From assembly GCF_964355755.1 (NCBI RefSeq), contig NC_092676.1, positions 21,680,288 through 21,744,287 on the forward strand: a stretch of 64,000 nucleotides of DNA. Reading direction: 5' to 3'. The position numbers and the translations under genes were made by a program. Of this stretch, positions 9,480 to 20,410 are shown in pieces; the stretch's first letter is position 1, and the number at the start of each line of letters is the position of its first letter. This DNA comes from Antedon mediterranea (taxonomy: Eukaryota > Echinodermata > Crinoidea > Comatulida > Antedonidae). The notes below the pieces were generated by a model. It did no database searches. It was not told the DNA's origin and worked only from the letters and a program-made list of their open reading frames with translations.

Positions 9480-9910
9480 AAAATATAGGGCCTAACCCCA
9501 AAAAAATTGCAAGAAAATGTTTTTTGATGTATTACAATAAAATATGGTCTCAAAAAACATATATCAAAAGTTTACTCAAATCGGACTACCGCAAATGTTC
9601 ACAATTTAACGTTAAAAAAGATGGCCGCCAATTTTTAAAAATCGGCAACCGCTTGTAGTAGACAGCTATATTTGGTGTCAAATTGTTCAAAATATATATG
9701 TTTATATAGTTGAAACATGACCGGAAATTCCATTTTGTGACCTTTGACATATGGAATGACGTTTATATATCTACGTAACTGCAAAATCACCGAGTCTTGA
9801 TATTGGTGTTGAAATGTTCAGAACATACATATTTATATTTACTGTTTTCATACATTTTGTTAAAAAATAACCGAAAACATAAGGTTTTGACCGTTAATAC
9901 TTAGGCACGA
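9480..9910. repeat. Relic related to the non-coding end of the 16.9-kb DNA transposon
   Basis: Shares ordered phrases with 17090-17400: a gccgcc/gctgcc block, tcaaattgttc/caaattgttt, gaccggaaat, and ttttgtgacctttgac. Both consist of loosely repeated sub-blocks with the same wording. No protein-coding part remains here. I infer an old solo fragment of the same transposon family. Confidence 0.5.
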
Positions 9911-10620
9911 AATATTTTCACAACATCTACATGAGACATGTTACGCGAATGATGTTTATGCAGAGCCTGTAATCAGCTTTAAACGCACTTAGACACACAG
10001 CGTGTTGAAGATTCAAACGTAGTGTTTTATAAAAATTCTTAAATATAGAATACCTAATTTATTCCTAACTTGATTACAGATTAATATAGAGGAATCTTTA
10101 TTTGTAATAACTGCCAAGTTTGGGGACGTTCAGTTTAATTGTTTATTCCGACATACCACTCTTCTGCTCCTTTGTAATTTCGTCCTCGTATAAATTCTCC
10201 ACACACTTTCCAAAAAATCTGGAATGGGAATATTTGATGCACATTTACATTTCGATGGAGAGTTCAGACGAGTATACAATGATAGAAAAATAACGGGTTA
10301 GGAATTATAAAATTATTTCCATTATTAATTTTTTACAGTATTTTTTTCTCGAATAATCAAAAAATGATTGTTTTAACATTTATTAGTATGATGCTATACA
10401 TTCAAAACCATTTACTATTCCAAGAAAATATTAATTTTCAGAAGATAGCATGACTGTCACTGATGTCTTAAACAATTCTGTTAAACTAATATTACTAATC
10501 ATTGACATAGTAGAAGAATATACAACACTATAATTAGTTATTATGATATTGAACATTTTAGATTTATTCTACTCTTTTCCCCATTGTTATTTCTACTCTG
10601 AAATATAAAATGGAATAGGA
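9911..10620. other. Non-coding, nothing recognised
   Basis: AT-rich, with stops in all frames at short spacing. No repeats or exon candidates stand out. Confidence 0.4.
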
Positions 10621-10639
10621 GTTTGGTTGAAGAAATGCT

Positions 10640-10862
10640 TTGCACATTTGTAGAATACCTTTTGCACATTTAACGTCAAAACTGATCGTTTTTACATTTA
10701 ACGGCGTGATGTTTGCACATTTGCGGGTAATGAATTTTTACAGATTTGCACATTTGAAGGTAAAATGTTTGCACAAATGTGGTTTTTTGCACATTTGAAG
10801 GTAAAATGTTTGCACAAATGTGGTTTTTTGCACAAATGTGACTTTTTGCACATTTCACGGCT
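10640..10862. repeat. Interspersed TTTGCACATTTG repeats with a 41-bp tandem core
   Basis: About twelve copies of TTTGCACATTT or its partner GCACAAATGTG occur in 220 bp. From 10748 a 41-bp unit (GCACATTTGAAGGTAAAATG and on) is repeated twice exactly, followed by a partial third. GCACATTTG and CAAATGTG are near reverse complements, so the cluster can form many alternative hairpins. The minus-strand open frame across it is Cys/Asn-rich and is probably not a gene. Confidence 0.85.
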
Positions 10863-11140
10863 CCACACGGTACTATCTGGCAAAATTTATACCACCACCT
10901 AAATCCCGCCCAGAACTCGTTTTCAATCATTCTTTGTTGGAAATAATTCTATACAGACAGTACTTTTAATAGGTTTTAAACTGAAATTCTGATGGGAAAT
11001 TATAATACTGTAAAGGTTATATCATACTGCTTTCCTATTTACTAAAGAATAACCCATGAATAAATAAAAAATTAGAAAGGAAACGCATTGGAACTGTAAA
11101 CGGAGAAACACGTTGTAAATGTTCGCTTACACAAGCTACT

Positions 11141-11400
11141 CTACGTGATCAAGAGGTAAACTTTCAGACAGATCTTGTACAACCTGTATGACGTTATCGC
11201 ATAAATCCGCCATAGAAAGGCTGCCGGCTTCAGAAATACTTTTACCGGTGAATCAAAGCCCAGATCGCCAAATACAAAATCCTTGAGTAATCCCACATCT
11301 GGGGTAATATCGTCAGATACATTAGCGCGCGGTAGACTAACTATAGCGTCAACAGCTCTTTGACATTCGATAAATAAAATATCGTTAGTCAGTTGTGGTT
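11141..11400 (-). pseudogene. Family X copy with the longest C-terminus, frameshifted
   Basis: Fused in frame to Y copy 3. Reads LFIECQRAVDAIVSLPRANV, then GLLKDFVFGDLGFDSPV. At about 11250 the frame shifts by one base. In the new frame it reads SISEAGSLSMADLCDNVIQV and ends SLPLDHVE at a TAG near 11141, which gives the probable natural C-terminus of X. The acidic segment and Ser/Leu-rich tail are features shared with the copies at 2999 and 16100. Confidence 0.45.
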
Positions 11401-12397
11401 GAAGCGTAATGAGAAACCATATCGGCTTCTCTTTTTTTCCATTTTTTTCAATGTTTGTTTTTGACTCCAAGTGCAATTTTTCTATAACCTGTTGGTGTTT
11501 AATTTCTCTTTGCTCAGATTTGGCGATATGGTTTTGAAATTCTGTTAACATCGTATCGAATCGTGTTTGCAAAGTAGCCAGTTTTGTTTCGGTTTCACGC
11601 AAATCTTTGCGTGCCTGCTCCAGTTGGCTTACGAGTTGTTGAATGTCAATGTTAGATGAGGGTAGATTATTGACATCACTGATAAAACCTCTCGTCGATG
11701 GATAATTGTCCAATATAGCGTCTTCTATGATTCTTTTTCGCTTGTACGTACGTTTTTCCTTTTCTTGTAGTACCGTCATTTGATCTGATACGCCAAGAAT
11801 GTTTACTATGGCAGTCCAATCACTGCTTTAATGTGATTCGATCGCTCCTCCCACAAATCGAGCAAATAGTGTTTTGTTGATAGAATTGGTTTTGGCAATA
11901 TTCGCAATGGGGGTGGCAACACCATTATTTTTCTCCGATGTGCACGGTGTGGAAAAAGCACCGTTCAAAGTTATGGGATACTTCAACAACAACCGTATAT
12001 TCAAATTGATAAAAAAGAAAAACGAACCTATCACCGTCATTTGCAACTCTTCCAGTTTGTCGTTGTCCAATTCGTTTTCTAGAGTGAATTCTTGCCGCAT
12101 GCGTCGTTTTACAGTTATCGGCATGATGGCGGAGACAACTCCATTTGGAGTTCGAAGTCGAACGCCATTCATCGGCGACGACAACGCAACATCATCGTCA
12201 TCATCGCATTGTGGACTGTATAGACAGCCGAGTGCCATATAGAAACAAATACGTTTCACGTCGCCATTGGTTATGTCAAAAATCGGCACGACAAAGTCAG
12301 CAACACAGTTTTTATTACGTGAAGAAACGTTCATGTACACGTTATTCCTACCGTATTGTTGCATTCTTTTTTTTTCTATTCTCTTCTCCAAGTACAC
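11400..12397 (-). pseudogene. Family Y copy 3, most complete copy, one stop
   Basis: Extends further upstream than the other Y copies. N-terminal part: MQQYGRNNVYMNVSSRNKNC, then DITNGDVKRICFYMALGCLY, an Asp run (five D) and PITVKRRMRQEFTLENELDN. It then joins the part shared with copy 1 (KYPITLNGAF; NKTLFARFVGGAIESH), has one TAA at about 11828, and continues through the basic segment and coiled coil. A short insertion replaces residues around GSFFFFINLNIRLL. The full protein would be about 320 residues. A relic of the N-terminal part also lies near 13100-13225. Family unknown. Confidence 0.5.
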
Positions 12398-12419
12398 TCA
12401 TAGATTTATTTTCTACTGA

Positions 12420-12645
12420 GGATTCGACAAGTCGCTTCAAAAACACTTTGACTAACTGGCAAATCAAAGTCCCGGTCGTTAAAAACAAAATCCTCCAGTA
12501 ACCCAATATCGGGGGTAATTACCGTCAGTTACAATAGAGTTTATATTAGACCGCGATAGGCTAACTATAGCTTCAACTGCTCTTTGGCATTCGCTAAACA
12601 AACTATCGTTAGAATCGGATGAGGTGGAAGCGTGAGGTGGAAGCT
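12420..12645 (-). pseudogene. Family X copy, broken
   Basis: Very similar at DNA level to X copy 2 (2999-3235), including the shared downstream phrase around CTCCAAGTACACTCATA, which leads directly into Y copy 3. So the X-then-Y order on the minus strand appears at both places. A base insertion near 12515 and a small duplication (GTGGAAGCGTGAGGTGGAAGC) near 12625 break the frame. Confidence 0.5.
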
Positions 12646-12781
12646 TAATGAGCCATTGTGAAAGTCAGTAACAAATCTTGGAAAATCAGTAAACGAATAA
12701 AGAATCTTGGAATCAGTTGATGTTGAAGCGTATTGAGACATTGCAAAAAGTGTTATTCCAAATTAAAAGAACAGGAGATGG

Positions 12782-13090
12782 TTAATTAGAAAAGGGGTAC
12801 GGAAAATCTAAAACCAGATCCCAATTCATGTCCTCCATCTCCATGGTCTTTCTTCGTAATAGATACCACAATGTGTGGTATCTGTCGTTGTGGTCAGTAA
12901 CAGATCGCTCACTACTTGGTACTCTGCTATGTTCCTCCATCTCCACAGCCTTCTTTTTCATTGGATACCACAATGTGGTATCTATCGTTGTCGTCGTTAG
13001 CAGCTCCCTCATCACTTGTTACTCGGGAATGTTACCAATGAGTACCTCCAACACTCCCACAATGAAATCCTCAATGTGGTATCAAGTCGA
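12782..13090 (-). pseudogene. Family Z copy with internal duplication
   Basis: The block TDTTLWYLLRRK-MEMED occurs twice within 200 bp in different frames (KKKAVEMEE, then YLLRRKTMEMEDMNWDLVLD), showing a local duplication. The tail DFPYPFSN matches other Z copies. The start region (VGVLEVLIGNI) lies at about 13040 in another frame. Confidence 0.4.
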
Positions 13091-13240
13091 ACCACATTAA
13101 TCGGAACAGCATCTTCATGTTCAATTTGTGGATTTTAGAGACACGCCAGTACCATATAAAATGAAATAATGTTTACCACGTTCATGTACACGGTGTTTCT
13201 ACCGCATTGCTGCATTCATTTAGTTCAGTTCTCTTCTCCA
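13091..13240 (-). pseudogene. Relic of the Y N-terminal region
   Basis: On the minus strand near 13215 the sequence resembles the start of Y copy 3 (AATGCAGCAATGCGGTAGAA region, CCGTGTACATGAACGTG) and then CATTTTATATGGTACTGGCG, but with stops and a large deletion. The flanking CTCCAAATGCATTCATA phrase also matches the X-Y spacer. Confidence 0.35.
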
Positions 13241-15205
13241 AATGCATTCATAAATTTATTTTCAATGGTTGATTCTACAAGACGCGCGCGGTTGTGTTTT
13301 TTCGTGGTTGACCAATTTCTTTTTGCCTAATTAATGTAATTTTCTTTTTTTTACAGGTTGAATGTGATACGTTCTTTCAAACGAATTGGGGAATTGATAT
13401 TACTTATTTTAGCTGTTTTAAATGATCTACAGTATATCAATAAAAACATTGTGGTGTTTGTATTTTATATTAACATAGTATATAATAAGTCAATTATTTC
13501 TTTCTTGATTTAGGTTCCCGTGAGCATATTGGTAAAATTAAGCTAGACAAGGTTGGATATTTTACTATTGAAATCAGGGTAAAATCATTACAACTATCTC
13601 ATGTCCATAAGAATAGATTTGTCATAATAACTCTGTACCCTATATTGCCACCTACTTCAAAAGAATTAATAACTCGACTGGTGGCGTTCAGCATAGTGCT
13701 CTAGCTTGCGCGTTCCTCGGCATCCCGCGTTGCTTGATTGAAAACACAAACCGGAATAGAGTACATGAAGTAGATATAGTTCATAAAGATTCAGCAATAC
13801 CATACGTAATTATTATTATATGAGGGATAACTTTTTCGATAAAAATAATTACATAAAGTCTCGATTTTTAGTAATTATAATTTAGTAATTTTATTACTAT
13901 ATATATTATTTGATAAAAAAAATCATGAGCGCTTTTATCGTACTACGGAGTTAGAGCACTCGTATGCCTCGTAAGAATACCGTCGTGTTCGGCCGCCAAC
14001 GAGTTCGGCCGCATGTATTTAGTATGGAACGCCAGGCTTGCTTGCATTGTTTATATTAAATGCATTGTTTAGATTGGCGATCTCCGTGGCTTATTCCATT
14101 TAAAAAATAGGGGTGCATTGCTTTACCGATTTTTCTCTACATTTGTATTATTGTATATAATATTACGATTTCTTTTCAGATACAGTTAGATTCATCACAG
14201 ATAGAGAAAAATGAAAATTATTTTATTTTATTTTATCTTTTTTAATGTTTATTACTAACATACGATTTTTACTAATATCTTACTTCTTTACATACATTAA
14301 AATTGACTTTATTTCTAGCGATAACATGTTATATTACAAAAGTTCTTAACTAACGTATTTTGCAAATATAAATTATATTTAATGTTTATTACTAACATAA
14401 GAGTTTTTACTAATTTTTTAACTAATTTAACTAACATACATACATTAGCACTATTCAACGCGAGCATCGCGAGTAATAAGTTTACTCGCGGCAAGCATTT
14501 GAGAACGTACACTATACTCGCGGTACTCATCCCACAATGTTTCAACTCCATTCTTCTCCAACACTGTTGTTGCTTTGCACGTCACATTCTTGTTTCTGAG
14601 AAAACATCTCCATGTTGTATTTGCCCGTCTTTGTCTTTGTCTACAAGCGAGTCCTGAAACAACAGAAGGTTAAGTTGGTTTTCACAAGAAATGCGATAAT
14701 AAAAAAAAAAATTACAAAGAATAGATTATAAATATTTTAAGAACTTACATTCCCACGTTTTGTTGTTCCTGCTAATCGCCGATAAGTAACGATGTCAGAA
14801 CAAACGGAAGTTGATGCATAGTTGGCGCTCCATACATAGCGCCTTATATGGGCATTCAAAACATTGCGGCCGAAACCGTTTGCGGCCGAACACGATGTAC
14901 ACCCCTCGGAAAATACGAGCGGGGCGTTTCATGAAAAATCGGCGGCCCAACCGTTCATATGCCGGTAACATTGTAGTTTTTAAAAAAATCAAAATGCCTA
15001 CCTTTTGACGTGTTTTATGCGTTTGTTGTGGTGTTGCTGCTGTTGATTGTAGATATGCCTACAGTGGCGATAATATGTTGGTCGTGATTGTTGGCGTCGA
15101 TGGTGTTTTTGACCGGAAGGATGGCAGCTAAATGGAAACGTCCAGCCTATTCGTGTAAACTAAAGCATAGGCCTAAGTACAAGTTCACAATACTGTACTA
15201 ACAGA
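13241..15205. other. Non-coding; internal duplication; one possible orphan exon
   Basis: No supported gene. A phrase TGTTTATTACTAACATA is repeated at about 14246 and 14382 with similar following bases. At about 13515-13579 a short plus-strand segment with a TTTAG acceptor and a GGGTAAAA donor reads GSREHIGKIKLDKVGYFTIE; it could be an orphan exon, but nothing supports it further. An open frame at 14795-14992 (minus) is unrecognised. Confidence 0.35.
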
Positions 15206-15770
15206 GTCTTCTATTATTTAAAGAAGCCAGAACGCTGCGTCATTAATCAAAACAAAGAATAATATTAAAATGTGTTTAGGCGCGCCTATCCTCCTATTGT
15301 TTATGAACAGTACGTGATGCATGCATTTCAAGTGAAGCAATGAATTATTTAATTGTAAATATTTTATCAAAAACCTACAGTGACCACAACTCGCCATTGA
15401 CATGAATATAAAATAATTAATAAACACAACAGGCATAGAAATAAATTCCAAATTAATATCTACAAATCAAAGAAGATTTCTGACATTAAACAAAAACTTC
15501 TGAAAAAACTTTACCTGCTCACATGTGTCATGATAGTTCTGAACATACGTCGTTTTTTTGGAGTGACGTAGCGGTTAATTGTTGTTTATTTTTTGCCATT
15601 TTAATGTCACATAAGAGTTATCCACTTTGACCAAAATTAGGTCGATAAATAAATTATTTACCTGAAAAACTATAACAAGAATAGGAAATAGAAAAAAGTG
15701 ACCATCAAGGTAGGAATATGAATAATACATTATTGAATCGGCGAATAATTTATAATTTTTCAATTAGGGA
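15206..15770. repeat. Copy A of a duplicated sequence (uninterrupted copy)
   Basis: Matches in order 16815-16910, 19905-20120, 20336-20400 and 22870-22970, the pieces of copy B. Shared phrases include AACGCTGCGTCATTAATCAA, GTGTTTAGGCGCGCCTA, CATACGTCGTTTTTTGG and ATGTCACATAA. Copy A therefore gives the pre-insertion order of the sequence that transposons later split in copy B. Confidence 0.8.
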
Positions 15771-16099
15771 ATTTGTGCATATGATATTAACGTTTAAATA
15801 AATATAATTTTGTTTAAATAAACGCTGGTTTTGTGTCAGTTATCGTGTTTATGGAACAGCGATGTGAATGTTTTTTATGATCAAAAATGCAATGCTTTAT
15901 TGAATATGTGTCCTATTATTATTTTTATTATTTATAGTACAGGGATTTTTTTTTTGTCTTTAAAAAATGGATAAATTTCGATTTTTAAATACCTGGTTAC
16001 CATACTATTAACATGCGCATGGTAAAACAATGTGGTCTGAGCATGCTCTTCATTATAATGTTATTCAACATGCGCATAAAGATATAGACTTTTGAAATG
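15771..16099. other. Non-coding spacer
   Basis: AT-rich with a diverged inverted pair of ACATGCGCAT at about 16011 and 16068. No gene seen. Confidence 0.35.
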
Positions 16100-16330
16100 A
16101 GAAATATCCATTAGAGAAAGGCTACCGATCTCGGACATACTTTGGCTGAGTGGCAAATCAAATTCCTGGTCTTCAAAAGCAAAATCTTCCAGCAATCCAA
16201 CATCTGGGATATCGGAGTCATTAGTAAATCGCGTGAAAATGTTAATATTATTATAGTGTCAGCATCTCTTTGGCATTTGATAAATAAATTATCGTTAGAA
16301 TCGGATGATGATGAAGCGTAATGAGACTTT
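16100..16330 (-). pseudogene. Family X copy, frameshifted
   Basis: Reads SHYASSSSDSNDNLFIKCQR on the minus strand. After a frame change near 16235 it continues DSDIPDVGLLEDFAFEDQEF, then PLSQSMSEIGSLSLMDIS. The tail agrees with the copy at 11141, which supports SxSEIGSLSxxD as part of the real protein. Confidence 0.5.
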
Positions 16331-16499
16331 CCAAATTTGGAAAATCAGTAATAAAAACCCTCAAAAATGTATTTAACAATTTAAACTGATGAGAGTTAGG
16401 GGAAGTCTAATACAAGATCGCCAAACACAAAATCTTCCAGTAATATTATTATCGTCAGCAGATAAATTATTGCTTAAATTATTAAATCAAATTACACTA

Positions 16500-16800
16500 C
16501 TTTTAAATCTTCCAATAACTTTACACTTTATCATTATTGGTCAAACATTCTTTCGTAATTAGAAAGCCCCTCCTATAACAGTGACCAATAGATTTAACCT
16601 CCTTATCCTTCAGCCGAACCGTAAACACGGAGCCAGGAAATGGATTAATTAATAACAGTTGGGAGAATCGTTAAGGATTAATCAAGGACTTGCAATGGTC
16701 AAACAAAACATACACGCTAGAAAAATGATACCAATACCTATTCGAGTATCACTCAAACACTAAAAAAAGCAAAACAAAAAACAAATTTAAAAGAATCCAA
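16500..16800. repeat. X-upstream non-coding module, copy 3
   Basis: Close relative of 3365-3600 (same AACAGTTGGGAGAATCGTTA and GACTTGCAATGGTCAAACAA phrases) and of 2215-2430. It lies immediately upstream of an X copy on the minus strand, as the others do. Confidence 0.6.
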
Positions 16801-16814
16801 CAATCTTAACAGAG

Positions 16815-16915
16815 TCGTTAGCCTCCTTCTATTATTTAAAGGAGCCTGAACGCTGCGTCATTAATCAAAACAAAGAATAATATTAAAATGTGTTTAGGCG
16901 CGCCTAAACACAAAC
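16815..16915. repeat. Copy B, first piece
   Basis: Matches 15210-15290 of copy A nearly base for base up to GGCGCGCCTA, where the DNA transposon begins. Confidence 0.75.
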
Positions 16916-16920
16916 ACAAA

Positions 16921-17065
16921 CACGGGACCCTCCCCCCCCCCTGGGGATTTTTTGGGACCAGTATTTTTTTTAACCCTACCCATATATGATGAACTCAAAT
17001 CAGGTTGTCTGCACATTGCGCAGTGGTGCGTATTCCCGTGAGGGCGCGTTTTCAAAATGGCTGCC
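16921..17065 (+). repeat. Left TIR of the nuclease-gene transposon
   Basis: Matches 19745-19895 in reverse complement, most strongly over CAGGTTGTCTGCACATTGCG at about 17000-17020. It is followed inwards by a non-coding stretch with repeated GACCGGAAATG and GACCTTTGAC phrases, related to 9480-9910. Confidence 0.8.
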
Positions 17066-17418
17066 CATAGGCTCAGGTGCCTCTATCTTGGCAACCACTC
17101 ATGGTAGAGACTTATAAATGGTCTCAAATTGTTTACAGTTAGCACATTTCTATTTGCTCTAATGAAAAGTTTTGTAAAAATTTGACCGGAAATGACATTT
17201 TTGTCACTCTGACCTTTGACCCGGTTTTGTCATATCTCTATAACTACTGGTAGTACACATTTGGAATTTGTCGCAAATTGTTTGGAACATGTGGTTTTAT
17301 ACTTGCTCTAATAAGGAGTTTTATGTAAAGGGGACTGGGAATGCCATTTCTGACCGTTTTGTCAAAATGGCTGCCAACAATTCTAATAAAAGTGCACTAT
17401 TGGGTTTTTTTCTATATT

Positions 17419-19086
17419 TTAAAGACATAACATAACCTCCTGTTCCTCTACCAATACGTCAACCAGCTCATGTGGCATCATATCACCTTCCGTCCACTTC
17501 AAATCCAACTTTTCATTTTGAATACACCAGCCATGCCCGTCTGGTTGAGGGATATTTGGTACGGCTTGGTGTGCTTGGTACCAAATAAACGCTTCATAAT
17601 TAGATCTTTTAACATGCATTTTTAGACCATCTAGGCAAGGTGGAAGGAGGCTCATATCCATGTCATCATAGGTTAATGTCAGTTACAGTAGATTTAGTGT
17701 TGTAAAGACCGCACACAAAATGCTCCAAGCTTTCATGAGTTTCATCTGCAATTTCCAATGATCGGCCAAGAGTCAAAAATGCACCAAGAAATTCCTGGTG
17801 CTGTTTGAGGATCTTCAAAGGTAGTAGTTTCCCCTTACGAACAAATGCACTGGTTGTGTCACAACCACTGAATGCATGTAATGCGGGAAGGGCATGACAC
17901 ACATCATTTCCCACATCACTTATGACTTTATGCACATCTACAAGACGTCTTGTATTGCCAACACCTGTATCAAATATTATTGTTTGAGTCAGTTCCTGGG
18001 TGTGATGAAGCAGAAGAATGAATACATCTGTGTCTAGAGATCGAATGATTATGGTAGAATTGGATGATGAATTTCTGGCAATTTGCAGACAGTGGAGAAT
18101 CAACTTCGTATCAGCCTCTTCCTGTGTTGACGATAACTCTGTAAGTTCATCAGGCATAGTTTCTCGGCCATCATTGCTCTTCAGACTTATGCATTTATTC
18201 GTATAGCCAAATACAACTTCTCTTCCATGAAGATTTGGTGCATATTTATTTAGAAGAACCTCTTCTAGCCATTTCAATTCCTTCGATTGATAGTGGGAGG
18301 TAGTATCAGTTACAAAGTCCACACGTTTTACCTTAGGCAGCTGTCCAAATATACTCTCTGGCAGGTCTCCAAATGTATCAGGCAAAGCCATCTGTGCTTG
18401 CAGCAGAGCCATTCCGTCAACAATATATGTGGTTTCTCCAACCGGCCTTTCTATTGTGTTTGATTCGCCTACTAATGCATGCATAAGCTTTGCCTTGTCT
18501 GTCTTCAGTGGAACACCATCAGCCGTTGCAAGTGCCCATGGCACAGAGCCCAATGAGAAACTAAACACCCTCTCCATACTAATGTCATGCTTCATTGCTA
18601 AAAGTACAAGCTGACCAAATACATTTCTTTCAGCTTTTACTTCTTTGGTCTTTTTTGACTGTCCCGAGATCTTACAGGATTTGTCTTTTCACTTCTTGAT
18701 TGGATGATGAAAACTTACTGTGCCTTCAACAAGTCGTTGCGGAACAAATTTGTCGTAAGCCTGTTTTCCAATATTATCAGCCTGGAGGAGATCATGTTCA
18801 ATCTCATCTGATTTACAAAGTTATGAAATGCTGCTAGAACCTTGCAAGTATCTTGTTCACTGTTGATGATGTGTGAGGACTTCAAGCCCTTGTGTGAAGT
18901 CGATTCTAAGTTATCCATGTCTGCCATTTCCATTGTGGCTTGCTGGTAACCAGCCCTACTGTGTCTTGTCGTGCACCACCTATGATATGCCGAATAGTTC
19001 CTGCTGAATCCTATGATTCCACCATGGCACTTTGCGTGACGGTTGATAGTTTGTTCAATTGTGATGTCAACAGCATTTCTCGACAT
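17419..19086 (-). pseudogene. PIN/XPG-like nuclease-family transposon protein, broken
   Basis: From the N-terminal side: DITIEQTINRHAKCHGGIIG near 19060, ERNVFGQLVLLAMKHDISME near 18600, PWALATADG, VDGMALLQ, KVKRVDFVTDT, SSTQEEADTKLILHCLQIA, IIRSLDTDVFILLLHH, FDTGVGNTRRLV, LHAFSGCDTTSAFVRKGKLL, then LLPPCLDGLKMHVKR and PQPDGHGW near 17500. The acidic residues in VDG, EEAD and DTDV are spaced as in FEN1/XPG-like (PIN-fold) nucleases. This order is shared by a very abundant family in invertebrate genomes, usually annotated as uncharacterised. Breaks: an in-frame stop near 18690 (after PIKK) and a one-base frameshift near 17680. The catalytic region 17667-18595 is open. Confidence 0.7.
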
Positions 19087-19744
19087 CGGAATTTGTGATC
19101 GTTTAACGCAAGAGCTCCTCTGCTCCGGGATGTGTCTCTGATATGTTTAGGAGAGACAGGAAATACACATTCTTTGTAGGCTAGCTAAATACAAATCAAA
19201 ATTGTTTTCCTTAGTTGCTCTTTGAAATTGAAGGATAAGCCAAACTCGATCCATATAGTTAAGCCAGAACTGTGCAGTTTTACCAAGTTCTCCTTGGCCT
19301 AGGCTAGTCCACCTTTTGCACCATGTACTGTACTAGGAGAGCAAATTGCTTGCTAATACTTACTATGAATTAACTTTGTTGTTGAAAAAGCACAATTTCC
19401 TTCGATAATTTAGGTCAATGTTATATAGACTAGACTGGTTTCATACAACTGATCAACTAGACTACTACTGCTATCTGTGTTCTGATTGGTTTAAAGTTGA
19501 ATGTCATGCATCAACTAATTTGTCAGTACCAGTTAAATTATTGAATGGTAAAATGACATTCTGACATTTTTCTATTTTTTATGATTTTCGACGGCCATTT
19601 TGAAATGCGCCCTCTATATTGACTTTTCGGAATACAAACATATACCTGACCACACATTATTTCAATACAGAACAATTAAAAAACAAGTTAATTTTAGCAT
19701 ATAAATTACTGTTTTATCAATATATATAATATTTTATTAAATTT

Positions 19745-19895
19745 GGCGGCCATTTTGGAAAAAGCGCCCTCATCGGTTTACGCACCACTGCGCAATGTGC
19801 AGACAACCTGATTTGAAAACCTATATGTGTGAGGTTTCCAAAAATGTATGGGTCATAAAATCCCCAGGGGGGAGGGGAGGGGGGTTACGGTAGCC
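19745..19895 (-). repeat. Right TIR of the nuclease-gene transposon
   Basis: Reverse complement of 16921-17065. The outermost part is a G-rich run (mirror of the C-rich run at 16930-16945) joined to TTACGGTAGCCC. Confidence 0.8.
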
Positions 19896-19904
19896 CACAG
19901 TCTA

Positions 19905-20400
19905 TATTGTTTATAAAGAGTACGGGATGCATGCACTTCAGGTGAAGAAATGAATAATTTAATTGTAATGATTTTACTATTTGTATCAAATGGTTATAAA
20001 ATAATTAATATCTACAAATCAAAGAAGCAAAACCCTCTGAAAAAAGTTTAGGCCTACCTGCTCACATGATAGTTCTGAACATACGTCGTTTTTTGGGGTG
20101 ATGTAGCGGTTAATTCTTGAGCATTGATCATTTCTAGAATTCATCAGTAATAATTAACCTTTTTCAAGGATAATATTCACCGTATATTTTTTTTTTAATG
20201 ATAATCTTGATGTATCGGAGGTGGACGCTAGGATTGCCATGAAGACCTTGAAGAAGAAATATATAGAAAAAATAGTCAGTAATGCAATTACTTTCTTCAA
20301 AGCATTAACGATATTAAATAAATGAAATTGTTTTGTTGCCATTTAATGTCACATAATAATTATCCACTTTGACCAAAAAAAACATTTTTTTTTAGTTTTG
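19905..20400. repeat. Copy B, second piece, with a 215-bp insertion
   Basis: Continues the match to copy A (ATTGTTTATAAAGAGTACGG, then TACGTCGTTTTTTGG, then ATGTCACATAA) up to the LTR element at 20411. Relative to copy A it carries extra sequence at about 20118-20335. This extra part has a plus-strand open stretch (VDARIAMKTLKKKYIEKIVS) that I do not recognise. Confidence 0.65.
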
Positions 20401-20410
20401 TTTTTCTACA

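Larger units (their letters stand above)
16920..19900 (-). mobile_element. TIR DNA transposon encoding a nuclease-like protein (Academ-like)
   Basis: About 2.98 kb with inverted ends: 16921-17065 and 19745-19895 match in reverse complement (C-run, then CTGGGGATTTT, a short spacer, then CAGGTTGTCTGCACATTGCG and GTGGTGCGTA, then a GCCATTTT-containing block). It interrupts copy B at a site whose empty form is seen at about 15290. It encodes a broken nuclease-like gene on the minus strand. An XPG-type nuclease with TIRs suggests Academ; I recall that association from the family literature and could not test it. Confidence 0.7.

Noticed and set aside
10676-10930. Cys-rich small protein on the minus strand
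   Set aside because: Its repeats are the translation of the TTTGCACATTTG cluster; no signal peptide or family match.
14795-15008. Overlapping open frames on both strands
   Set aside because: Both are open only because the stretch is locally GC-richer; neither is recognisable nor flanked by splice sites.
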